From Candidatus Paraluminiphilus aquimaris (GTDB taxonomy: Bacteria > Pseudomonadota > Gammaproteobacteria > Pseudomonadales > Halieaceae), in assembly GCF_026230195.1 (NCBI RefSeq), contig NZ_CP036501.1:992001-1056000 (forward strand): a stretch of DNA of 64,000 nt, read 5' to 3'. How positions within the stretch are numbered: position 1 is the stretch's first letter; every line of letters starts with the position of its first letter. Below are positions 41,081-49,117 of the stretch, piece after piece. Position numbers and translations under genes: made by a program. The notes beneath the pieces were generated by a model. It saw only the letters and a program-made list of their open reading frames with translations. It had not been told where the DNA came from and made no database searches.

Positions 41081-41596
41081 ATGGCAAACGATAAGAGACA
41101 AGGTGATCAGCGCACTGAAGGCGACCTTCAGGAGAAGCTGGTTCAGGTAAACCGTGTTGCCAAAACCGTAAAGGGTGGCCGCATCATGAGCTTTACTGCG
41201 CTGACAGTGGTTGGTGACGGTAAGGGTAAAGTAGGCTTCGGTCGCGGCAAGGCGCGCGAGGTCCCAGTGGCTATCCAGAAAGCGATGGAAGCGGCTCGCC
41301 GAAACATGATCTCTGTGGAACTGGTTAACGGTACGCTCCAGTACCCTGTTAAGGCCCGCCACGGTGCGTCAAAGGTTTACATGCAGCCCGCATCTGAGGG
41401 TACGGGTGTCATTGCGGGTGGTGCGATGCGTTCGGTACTTGAAATCGCAGGCGTTCAAAACGTTCTCGCGAAGTGCTACGGCTCTACAAACCCCGCCAAC
41501 GTGGTGCGTGCGACTTACAACGGTCTGCGCGACATGGTTTCACCCGAAGACGTTGCTGCAAAGCGCGGCAAGTCAGTTGAAGAAATCTTCAGCTAA
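41081..41596 (+). CDS. rpsE: 30S ribosomal protein S5
   Basis: Accuracy protein, 171 residues. [16 protein letters not shown] and the loop near [16 protein letters not shown] are present. It starts 3 bases after the rplR stop. Confidence 0.97.
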   Translation: MANDKRQGDQRTEGDLQEKLVQVNRVAKTVKGGRIMSFTALTVVGDGKGKVGFGRGKAREVPVAIQKAMEAARRNMISVELVNGTLQYPVKARHGASKVYMQPASEGTGVIAGGAMRSVLEIAGVQNVLAKCYGSTNPANVVRATYNGLRDMVSPEDVAAKRGKSVEEIFS

Positions 41597-41609
41597 GAGG
41601 AATTAGGTG

Positions 41610-41798
41610 ATGAGCAAAGAAATGATCAAAGTGACATTGGTGAAGAGCATCAATGGTCGCCTGAAGAATCACCAGGCGTGTGTACGCGGCTTAGGGCTTC
41701 GACGCATTAACCACACGGTTGAAGTTGAAGATACGCCGTCAGTACGTGGAATGATTAACAAGGTTCACTACCTTGTACGAGTTGAGGAGCAGGCATAA
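41610..41798 (+). CDS. rpmD: 50S ribosomal protein L30
   Basis: 62 residues from ATG 41610 (a GTG one codon earlier is in frame). [19 protein letters not shown] is the family block. AGAGG stands about ten bases before the start. Confidence 0.95.
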   Translation: MSKEMIKVTLVKSINGRLKNHQACVRGLGLRRINHTVEVEDTPSVRGMINKVHYLVRVEEQA

Positions 41799-42244
41799 TG
41801 GGTGATGAACTTCGTTTGAATTCGCTGAGCCCTGCACCAGGTGCTAAGCGCGACGCAAAGCGCGTTGGCCGTGGAATCGGTTCGGGTGTTGGTAAAACAG
41901 CCGGTCGTGGCCACAAAGGTTTGAAAGCGCGCTCAGGTGGTACCGTTCGCGCAGGCTTTGAGGGTGGTCAGATGCCACTTCAGAAGCGGTTGCCGAAGTA
42001 CGGTTTCACATCGCGAATTGGTCGTACGACTGCACAAGTGCGCTTGCACGAGCTCAATGCGGTTGAAGGCGATACGGTTGACCTGGCAGCACTAAAGGCG
42101 GCCGATTTAGTCAAAGACGACGTATTGCGCGCTCGTGTGTTTCTGTCTGGAGAAATCACCAAGGCAGTCAACGTGAAGGGCCTTAAGGTCACCAAAGGCG
42201 CGCGCGAAGCAATCGAAGCGGCCGGCGGGAGCGTTGAGGCGTAA
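41798..42244 (+). CDS. rplO: 50S ribosomal protein L15
   Basis: 148 residues, with the Gly/Arg-rich N-terminal arm ([20 protein letters not shown]) and [14 protein letters not shown]. The start overlaps the rpmD stop by one base. Confidence 0.97.
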   Translation: MGDELRLNSLSPAPGAKRDAKRVGRGIGSGVGKTAGRGHKGLKARSGGTVRAGFEGGQMPLQKRLPKYGFTSRIGRTTAQVRLHELNAVEGDTVDLAALKAADLVKDDVLRARVFLSGEITKAVNVKGLKVTKGAREAIEAAGGSVEA

Positions 42245-42246
42245 TC

Positions 42247-43572
42247 ATGGCCAACGGTATGCCTTCAATGAATAATGCGGGAATGGGTGAGCTGTTCAGC
42301 CGACTCCGTTTTGTTCTGGTTGCCCTGATTATTTACCGAATCGGAACACACATTCCGGTACCGGGGATCGATCCTGCGCAGTTGTCTGCGTTGTTTGATC
42401 AAAATCAGGGAACAATATTGGGGCTTGCCAACGTATTCTCGGGCGGTGCGCTCGAGCGTATGAGTATTCTGGCACTTGGTATTCTTCCTTACATATCAGC
42501 GTCGATCATCATGCAGCTCATGACGGCAGTGACGCCTGAGCTCGATGCTATTAAGAAGGAAGGCGAGTCAGGTCGGAAGAGAATAAGCCAGTGGACACGT
42601 TACCTTACTGTGGCTCTTGCCCTTGTGCAGGGTACGGGTATGACGGTCGGCTTGGCGAATCAGGGCCTAACGTATGATGCCAGCCTCGGCTTTTACGTGA
42701 TCGCTATAACGTCACTGGTCACCGGTGCGGTGTTCATGATGTGGCTCGGTGAGCAGATTACCGAAAAGGGCATTGGTAACGGCATTTCACTGCTTATCTT
42801 TGCAGGCATTGTGGCCGGATTGCCACAAGCGATTGGCCAGTCACTCGAACAAGCGCGCCAAGGTGAACTTAACATTCTTATTTTGCTCGGTGTTTTGGCG
42901 CTTGCGATTGTAGTTATCGCACTTGTCGTCTTTATCGAGCGCGGCCAGCGTCGCATCACGGTGAACTATGCGAAGCGGCAGCAAGGGCGTCAGATGTACC
43001 AGGCGCCTGCATCGCATTTGCCGCTCAAGGTGAATATGGCCGGCGTGATTCCCGCCATCTTCGCCAGCTCCATTCTTTTGTTCCCAGCCTCAGTGGCGCA
43101 ATGGTTTGGCAGTGCTGACAGCTCTGATTGGCTGCAGGACCTTGCCGTGGCAATTGGCCCAGGGCAGCCCCTGAACATCATTTTGTTCAGCGGTTTCATT
43201 GTATTTTTCTGCTTCTTCTACACAGCGTTGATGTTCAACCCCAGTGAAGTGGCGGACAATCTTAAGAAGTCGGGTGCCTTTGTACCGGGTATCCGACCAG
43301 GGCAGCAGACTGCGAATTACATCGATGGTGTGCTTACCCGGTTAACGATTTTCGGATCAGCTTACATTGCGCTGGTCTGTTTATTGCCCCAGTTCTTGGT
43401 GGTTATGTTCAACGTCCCCTTCTACCTCGGCGGTACTTCTATGCTGATCGTAGTTGTGGTGGTGATGGACTTTATGGCGCAGGTGCAAAGTCATTTGATG
43501 TCGCATCAGTACGAAGGCGTAATGAAGAAAGCAAACCTAACCAATATTGGACCAGCCGGTCGTACTCGTTAG
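42247..43572 (+). CDS. secY: Preprotein translocase subunit SecY
   Basis: Channel of the Sec translocon in the inner membrane, 441 residues with about ten hydrophobic segments. [12 protein letters not shown] and the cytoplasmic loop [16 protein letters not shown] match SecY. It begins two bases after the rplO stop. Confidence 0.97.
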   Translation: MANGMPSMNNAGMGELFSRLRFVLVALIIYRIGTHIPVPGIDPAQLSALFDQNQGTILGLANVFSGGALERMSILALGILPYISASIIMQLMTAVTPELDAIKKEGESGRKRISQWTRYLTVALALVQGTGMTVGLANQGLTYDASLGFYVIAITSLVTGAVFMMWLGEQITEKGIGNGISLLIFAGIVAGLPQAIGQSLEQARQGELNILILLGVLALAIVVIALVVFIERGQRRITVNYAKRQQGRQMYQAPASHLPLKVNMAGVIPAIFASSILLFPASVAQWFGSADSSDWLQDLAVAIGPGQPLNIILFSGFIVFFCFFYTALMFNPSEVADNLKKSGAFVPGIRPGQQTANYIDGVLTRLTIFGSAYIALVCLLPQFLVVMFNVPFYLGGTSMLIVVVVVMDFMAQVQSHLMSHQYEGVMKKANLTNIGPAGRTR

Positions 43573-43588
43573 GTCTTTGGAGATAGAA

Positions 43589-43705
43589 ATGAAAGTCCGT
43601 GCTTCGGTAAAGAAAATTTGTCGCAACTGTAAAGTGGTTCGTCGTAACCGAGTGGTCCGCGTGATTTGCTCGAGCGACCCACGTCACAAGCAGCGTCAAG
43701 GTTAA
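43589..43705 (+). CDS. rpmJ: 50S ribosomal protein L36
   Basis: 38 residues from ATG 43589 ([15 protein letters not shown]) to TAA at 43703-43705. C11, C14, C27 and H33 form the zinc site of the C+ type. GGAGATAG precedes the start. Its place between secY and rpsM is standard. Confidence 0.95.
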   Translation: MKVRASVKKICRNCKVVRRNRVVRVICSSDPRHKQRQG

Positions 43706-43778
43706 TTCGGATTCTAATTGCGGGCGCGAAGTCGCCCACAGAATGCGGCCTCTAGGCTGCTAAAAATGGAGATTGGTA
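43706..43778 (+). promoter_or_regulatory. rpmJ-rpsM gap, possible alpha-operon leader
   Basis: Contains a hairpin GGGCG-CGAAGT-CGCCC at 43722-43737, then TCTAGGCTGCTAAAAATGGAG leading to the rpsM start. In E. coli the S4 protein represses through a pseudoknot here. The position fits, but the sequence match to that pseudoknot was not established. Confidence 0.3.
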
Positions 43779-44135
43779 ATGGCACGTATTGCCGGTGTAA
43801 ACATCCCTGACAACAAGCACGCAGTGATCTCACTGACGTACATATTTGGTGTCGGTCGTACCCAAGCTAAGCGTCTTTGTGCGGAAACAAATATTCCAGA
43901 AAGCACAAAGATCGGTGAACTGTCTGAGGCTGAACTCGATCAGTTGCGTGGCCTGGTATCGGACATGACCGTCGAGGGTGATCTTCGTCGTGAAGTGTCA
44001 ATGAACATCAAGCGTCTTTTGGATCTCGGTTGTAATCGTGGTCTGCGTCACCGTAAGGGTCTTCCCTTGCGTGGACAACGCACCAAGACCAATGCGCGTA
44101 CTCGTAAGGGACCGCGAAAGCCAATTCGCAAGTAA
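43779..44135 (+). CDS. rpsM: 30S ribosomal protein S13
   Basis: 118 residues from ATG 43779 ([15 protein letters not shown]); a TTG two codons upstream is in frame. [20 protein letters not shown] is the family signature. Confidence 0.97.
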   Translation: MARIAGVNIPDNKHAVISLTYIFGVGRTQAKRLCAETNIPESTKIGELSEAELDQLRGLVSDMTVEGDLRREVSMNIKRLLDLGCNRGLRHRKGLPLRGQRTKTNARTRKGPRKPIRK

Positions 44136-44141
44136 TTAACG

Positions 44142-44187
44142 AAGCAACGTCAGTTGCTTCTCATGTGTAGCTACATCCTAATTTGTA
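44142..44187 (+). other. Hairpins in the rpsM-rpsK gap
   Basis: GAAGCAAC-GTCA-GTTGCTTC (44142-44161), a perfect 8-bp stem, followed by GCTACA pairing with TGTAGC (about 44169-44188). No T-run follows, so not a classical terminator; possibly a processing or translational control site. Confidence 0.5.
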
Positions 44188-44213
44188 GCGTTGATATAGA
44201 AGTAGGATAGAAG

Positions 44214-44606
44214 ATGGCAAAGCAAGCCAAGAAGACAACGAAAAGAAAGATTACCAAGCAGGTAGTCGACGGCGTGGCGCACGTTCATGCGTCATTTAAC
44301 AACACCATCGTGACGATTACAGATCGCCAGGGTAATACCCTGAGCTGGGCAACCGCCGGTGGTTCAGGTTTCCGAGGGTCTCGTAAGTCGACACCGTTCG
44401 CAGCGCAAGTAGCCGCAGAGCGTGCTGGTGAAGCAGCTAAAGAGTACGGCCTTAAGAATCTTGACGTTGAAGTCAAAGGCCCAGGGCCTGGCCGCGAGTC
44501 AGCGGTTCGTGCACTCAATGGCTGTGGCTACAAAATCACAAACATTACTGACGTGACACCGATTCCACATAACGGTTGTCGCCCACCAAAGAAGCGTCGC
44601 GTTTAA
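44214..44606 (+). CDS. rpsK: 30S ribosomal protein S11
   Basis: Platform protein, 130 residues. [13 protein letters not shown] and the terminal [15 protein letters not shown] are diagnostic. Confidence 0.97.
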   Translation: MAKQAKKTTKRKITKQVVDGVAHVHASFNNTIVTITDRQGNTLSWATAGGSGFRGSRKSTPFAAQVAAERAGEAAKEYGLKNLDVEVKGPGPGRESAVRALNGCGYKITNITDVTPIPHNGCRPPKKRRV

Positions 44607-44631
44607 TTACGCCGTCTGAGGAAAGAGATAA

Positions 44632-45252
44632 ATGGCTCGATATATTGGACCTAAATGTAAGCTTTCGCGTCGCGAAGGTACCGATCTTCAGCTCAAAAGC
44701 GGCGTTCGTGCGCTTGAGAGCAAGTGTAAAGCAGAGACTGCGCCTGGTATGCACGGTGCGCGACGTGGTCGCCTATCAGATTACGGTGTTCAGTTGCGTG
44801 AAAAGCAAAAAGTTCGTCGTATCTACGGTGTGCTAGAGAAGCAGTTCCGCAACTACTACAAAGAAGCGGCACGTCTTAAGGGCGCGACAGGTGAAAACCT
44901 TCTGCAGCTTTTGGAAAGCCGTCTGGATAACGTCGTTTACCGTATGGGCTTTGGTTCCACACGCTCTGAGTCGCGCCAGCTGGTATCGCACAAAGGTATT
45001 TTGGTAAATGGCCGCGTGGTCAATATTCCTTCATACCAAGTGGCTCCCGGTGATGTTGTTTCAGTCCGCGAGAAAGCGAAGAAGCAGCTGCGTGTTCAGT
45101 CAGCTATGGGTCTTGCTGAACAGCGTCCAGATCCAGAGTGGATCGACGTCAACGCTGAGAAGCTTGAAGGCACTTTCAAGTCGAAGCCAGAGCGTCAGGA
45201 TCTCCCAAGCGAAATTAATGAGAACCTGATTGTCGAGCTGTACTCCAAGTAA
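44632..45252 (+). CDS. rpsD: 30S ribosomal protein S4
   Basis: 16S rRNA assembly initiator, 206 residues, with an S4 domain ([15 protein letters not shown]). Only one Cys remains in the N-terminal zinc region, so it is the zinc-independent type. In E. coli it represses the alpha operon. Confidence 0.97.
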   Translation: MARYIGPKCKLSRREGTDLQLKSGVRALESKCKAETAPGMHGARRGRLSDYGVQLREKQKVRRIYGVLEKQFRNYYKEAARLKGATGENLLQLLESRLDNVVYRMGFGSTRSESRQLVSHKGILVNGRVVNIPSYQVAPGDVVSVREKAKKQLRVQSAMGLAEQRPDPEWIDVNAEKLEGTFKSKPERQDLPSEINENLIVELYSK

Positions 45253-45301
45253 GGCTTGAGTGCGTACAGGTAATAAACCGAATTCTTGAACGGGAAACAC
45301 T

Positions 45302-46306
45302 ATGCAAAATTCAGTAAATGAGTTTCTTACGCCACGCGTTATCAAGGTAGATGAAAAGTCTACAACGCGTGCACTTGTCACACTTGAGCCTCTTGAGCGT
45401 GGTTTTGGTCACACGCTTGGTAATGCATTACGACGCATCCTTCTGTCGTCAATGCCAGGCTGTGCTGTGACCGAAGTTGAAATGGACGGTGTGCTGCACG
45501 AGTACTCGGCGATCGAGGGCGTGCAGGAAGATGTTATCGAAATACTGCTCAACCTTAAGGGTGTTGCGCTGGTAATGAACGGCAAGGACGAGGCGGAGCT
45601 CACGCTCAGCGCGTCAGGTGCGGGCGTTGTCACAGCAGGTGATATCCAAGTTGACCACGATATCGAAATCCGTAACCCCGAGCATGTGATCTGCACCGTT
45701 ACGGGCGACCAGCCCCTTATGATTCGTGTGGTTGCGCAGCGTGGTCGGGGCTATTCGCCAGCAGACTCTCGCGTTGACACCGACGATGAGACACGCTCGA
45801 TTGGTCGCCTTCAGTTAGATGCGTCGTTCTCACCGATCCGTCGTGTGAGCTACGTCGTTGACTCTGCTCGAGTAGAGCAGCGCACTGATCTCGACAAGCT
45901 CGTTATTGATCTTGAGACCAACGGCACTATCGATCCTGAAGAAGCCATTCGTCGTGCGGCGACGATTCTGCAGCAGCAACTCGCTGTGTTTGTTGACCTC
46001 GAAGGGCAGACTCAAGCAGCTGCGGCTGAAGCGGCTGACGAAGTTGATCCGATTTTGTTGCGCCCGGTTGATGACTTAGAGCTAACGGTCCGTTCGGCGA
46101 ACTGCCTGAAGGCGGAGAACATCTACTACATTGGTGATCTGGTTCAGCGAACCGAGGTTGAGCTTCTCAAGACCCCTAACCTGGGTAAGAAGTCGCTGAC
46201 CGAGATTAAAGACGTACTCGCATCGCGGGGATTGTCTTTGGGTATGCGCCTGGAGAACTGGCCACCCGCCAGCTTGAAAGACGACGAGCGTCTACTCAGC
46301 GTTTAA
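45302..46306 (+). CDS. rpoA: DNA-directed RNA polymerase subunit alpha
   Basis: 334 residues. The N-terminal assembly domain has [18 protein letters not shown] and the C-terminal UP-element/activator domain has [16 protein letters not shown] and [14 protein letters not shown]. Confidence 0.98.
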   Translation: MQNSVNEFLTPRVIKVDEKSTTRALVTLEPLERGFGHTLGNALRRILLSSMPGCAVTEVEMDGVLHEYSAIEGVQEDVIEILLNLKGVALVMNGKDEAELTLSASGAGVVTAGDIQVDHDIEIRNPEHVICTVTGDQPLMIRVVAQRGRGYSPADSRVDTDDETRSIGRLQLDASFSPIRRVSYVVDSARVEQRTDLDKLVIDLETNGTIDPEEAIRRAATILQQQLAVFVDLEGQTQAAAAEAADEVDPILLRPVDDLELTVRSANCLKAENIYYIGDLVQRTEVELLKTPNLGKKSLTEIKDVLASRGLSLGMRLENWPPASLKDDERLLSV

Positions 46307-46375
46307 CACTTAATTTTATTACAGATGATTTAGGTCTCGCCGACAAAGCGAGCCAGACAGTAAAAGGGATTGGTC

Positions 46376-46777
46376 ATGCGCCATCGTCATAGTGGTCGAC
46401 AACTAAACCGGAACAGCTCGCACCGAAAAGCTATGTTCCGCAACATGACAGTGTCATTGGTTGAGCACGAGCTCATCAAGACCACTGTTGCCAAGGCAAA
46501 GGAGCTTCGCGGCTACGCTGAGCCACTCATTACGCTTGCGAAAAACGACAGTGTCGCAAACCGTCGTTTGGCTTTTGATCGCACGCGATCAAAAGAAGCG
46601 GTTGGTAAGCTCTTCACTGAGTTGGGTCCTAGGTACCAAGAACGCCCCGGTGGCTATATTCGTATCTTAAAGTGCGGCTATCGCGCGGGTGATAAAGCGC
46701 CAATGGCGTTTGTTGAGCTTGTGGATCGGCCAGCACCCGAGGTACACGAAGAAGTTGCGGAGATGGAAGACGAGTAA
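46376..46777 (+). CDS. rplQ: 50S ribosomal protein L17
   Basis: 133 residues from ATG 46376 ([20 protein letters not shown]). A TTG two codons upstream is in frame. It ends the r-protein cluster and is followed by a strong terminator. Confidence 0.97.
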   Translation: MRHRHSGRQLNRNSSHRKAMFRNMTVSLVEHELIKTTVAKAKELRGYAEPLITLAKNDSVANRRLAFDRTRSKEAVGKLFTELGPRYQERPGGYIRILKCGYRAGDKAPMAFVELVDRPAPEVHEEVAEMEDE

Positions 46778-46800
46778 ATCGTAGTCCGTATCTGTCAAAC

Positions 46801-46829
46801 AAAAAAGCCGCGATGATCGCGGCTTTTTT
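46801..46829 (+). terminator. Intrinsic terminator after rplQ, also usable from the other strand
   Basis: AAAAAAGCCGCGA pairs with TCGCGGCTTTTTT around TGA. The T-run on each strand lets it stop transcription from rplQ and from the convergent hydrolase gene. Confidence 0.93.
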
Positions 46830-46904
46830 GTTGTGGGCGTCTCAGGTATGCGCCTGGAGCCCATAAGCAGGCTCTGCTGATAGCGACTAACGGTCTGAAG
46901 ACGG

Positions 46905-48629
46905 TTATTCAAAGAGACCTGCGAATATTCGATTTTGGCGCGCACTATCACGCGTACTGTCGGAGGTGGCGATGCGACCACTCCTTAGTGCATCGGCCAG
47001 AGTAAGTTCGTCAGTTAATACGGCAATAATTGTTGCTTTGTCTGTTTGCCAATGGCTGGCAACAACGCGTTCTTCGTCTGGCCAGGTCACGCGCAAAACG
47101 TTATTAATAATGCGCAGGTCGTAGGCGTCGCCATCCGTTAAGTCTAACCGAACCGTTATATCCACATGGTTGGCTCGTTCTGCAATCACTCGATTACGGA
47201 GCCTGTTAAGCAGCTCAGCATCATCTAATCGGTTAAGCGAGCCCGCTATTGGGCCTCGAAGCATGCTGTCAAAGTCAATATCGCCGTTTTCCTCTGCCAC
47301 AAGACCCAGCAGGTAATTGCGCTGGTTTGTGCTAGTGGTAACTTGCGCGAAGCGGACAGAGGCCTGTTGGCGAACTTGACGGGCTTCGTTGTCTCCCTCA
47401 TCGGAAAGGATGAGGTAAGTCGCGAGCCGAGCAGCCCACTGTGGGTCAGTCGCGACCTTGGTCTTAGCCATCTCAAGTACCTTATCCCGACCCCCAAGGG
47501 CCGGTACCAAGCGAGCGGCCTCTTGGTAGGCGTTGTGCGTCAGGTAATCCATCCAATCATCGATAAAACCAGCGCGTTTGGTAAAGCGTTGCTGCATCAT
47601 CCACTCCCAGCGATGGTAGTAGGGCTGGAGTTTAGGGTGATCGGCGATGGCAGGGGGCAGATTGAGTGTATTCAATAGATCGTCGACCGAGCGATTGCTT
47701 AGGTAGAATCTGTCGACCTGATCAATGAGAAATTGGATGGTGTCGCGCGTTAGTGTCATTAGCTCACGAATTTCGCGGTGGTCGCTGATGATGCTGCTGT
47801 GGCCAGGCACGATCGCAATCGGGTCAAGGTCTATGGTTTTCTGGACTGAGGCCATCATTTTGTTAGGGTCTCTGCCTATTTCGAAGCGAGCCGTCTCTAC
47901 AGCCGGGAATACTCCGTGTGGAGGTGAATCGCCGCTGAACAAGATTCGATCTTCCGGTAGCCATACCCACAAGTGCTCGGGCACGTCACCTTCGGCGGGG
48001 AAGAGCTCGAGATCGACCCCATCGATGCTCAGCGCTAATTTTCCGGAAACCTCTACCGTGGGGGGGTAGGTGAGTGCGTCATTTCTCTCAAGTCTTGGAC
48101 TAGGGCCAATACCATTGCCGACGGTACCTTCGAGACCTTCAGGAATGGGAATGCCCATTTGCATAAAGGCGCGCCGCAAGGTCGCTTTATGCGTGACACT
48201 TTGCCCCATGGCAACCGTATCTTCCCAGTCCGCCGGCCCGTAGATAGGAATAGCGCCTGGATTATTGCCCGGCAGTATCGCCTGAATGCCGCCGTAGTGG
48301 TCCAAATGAAGATGGGTATAGATTACCGCAATGACGGGCTTGTCCGTGTGCTCTCTGAGAAGTGCAAAGGCGTTTGCGGTGGGAGTGGGAAACCAACCTG
48401 CGTCTACCACAATGACCCCGTTATCCGTTTCGATAAAGCCGAAATTCGAGTACCCCATAAATTCGGCACCGAATACACGAGACCCCAGCTTCTTGAGGCC
48501 GGGAACCAGAGTGGCCTGGTGTGCCAGAACCTTGGGGTTAACTCGCTGATCGGTCGGCGCTGTGACGACCTCAGAAAATGCGTTGGACGTCAGTAAGCTG
48601 ATAATTGTGGCGACAAGGTATTGTTTCAT
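46905..48629 (-). CDS. Secreted metallo-beta-lactamase-fold hydrolase, alkyl/arylsulfatase (SdsA/BDS1) type
   Basis: 574 residues with an N-terminal signal peptide (cleavage near residue 19). The binuclear zinc motif THLHLDHYGG is at 105-114, with GDSPP further on and VPGHSSII supplying a late His ligand. The central helical part (WEWMMQQRF, then ARLVPALGG) resembles the alkylsulfatase dimerisation domain and the C-terminus the SCP2-like lipid-binding domain. Known members cleave sulfate esters of alkyl chains. The second metal-site acid is Asp where SdsA1-type enzymes have Glu, so the substrate is uncertain. It is divergent from a TonB receptor. Confidence 0.8.
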   Translation of the reverse strand: MKQYLVATIISLLTSNAFSEVVTAPTDQRVNPKVLAHQATLVPGLKKLGSRVFGAEFMGYSNFGFIETDNGVIVVDAGWFPTPTANAFALLREHTDKPVIAVIYTHLHLDHYGGIQAILPGNNPGAIPIYGPADWEDTVAMGQSVTHKATLRRAFMQMGIPIPEGLEGTVGNGIGPSPRLERNDALTYPPTVEVSGKLALSIDGVDLELFPAEGDVPEHLWVWLPEDRILFSGDSPPHGVFPAVETARFEIGRDPNKMMASVQKTIDLDPIAIVPGHSSIISDHREIRELMTLTRDTIQFLIDQVDRFYLSNRSVDDLLNTLNLPPAIADHPKLQPYYHRWEWMMQQRFTKRAGFIDDWMDYLTHNAYQEAARLVPALGGRDKVLEMAKTKVATDPQWAARLATYLILSDEGDNEARQVRQQASVRFAQVTTSTNQRNYLLGLVAEENGDIDFDSMLRGPIAGSLNRLDDAELLNRLRNRVIAERANHVDITVRLDLTDGDAYDLRIINNVLRVTWPDEERVVASHWQTDKATIIAVLTDELTLADALRSGRIATSDSTRDSARQNRIFAGLFE

Positions 48630-49117
48630 TGTTCTGTGATTTCCAAATTATTTTTATGTGTTGCGACCTTATGGCGATGAAACGAAGATGGTTCGCGGCG
48701 CACAACACCCTCTGTGTATCGCGGCCCACAACAATAATTGGGGGCACGAGTGTGGGCGTCCTAACCATCGTTATAGGGCTGTACTTCCTATGGATCCCTC
48801 CGTCTCGCGGTACGTCAAGGCACCGAGGTGCTTACTCTTGTATGCGGGGCTTAGGACAGGTCGTCATCTCAAGGTTCTTTGTTATTTTTAAGTGACCCTA
48901 CTTACGTCGAATCGTCGCCAAGCTTATATCTCTCACTCTGGTTTTGCATCATGCGTAAAATGTTGTCCAAATTGCCTCAATTCAGGGGTTGTCAATACAA
49001 TCAAAGCGTAATAGCTTAGCGTGTGATAGCCCGTGTTTATGCTGGCTATGAATAAGTCTAATAAATAAACGTCGCGCCAAGCAAAGGTTCGTCGTATTCA
49101 AAACCAAAGGAGAGCGT
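48630..49117. other. 488-base divergent control region
   Basis: No credible gene. A possible promoter for the TonB receptor is TTGTCA (48989-48994), a 17-base spacer and TAGCTT (49012-49017), which leaves about 95 bases of leader. No Fur-like box or other strong operator was seen. Short open frames here have no recognisable content. Confidence 0.4.

Noticed and set aside
48605..48895. Overlapping short frames upstream of the sulfatase-type gene
   Set aside because: They overlap its start and control region, lack homology and have no ribosome binding site.
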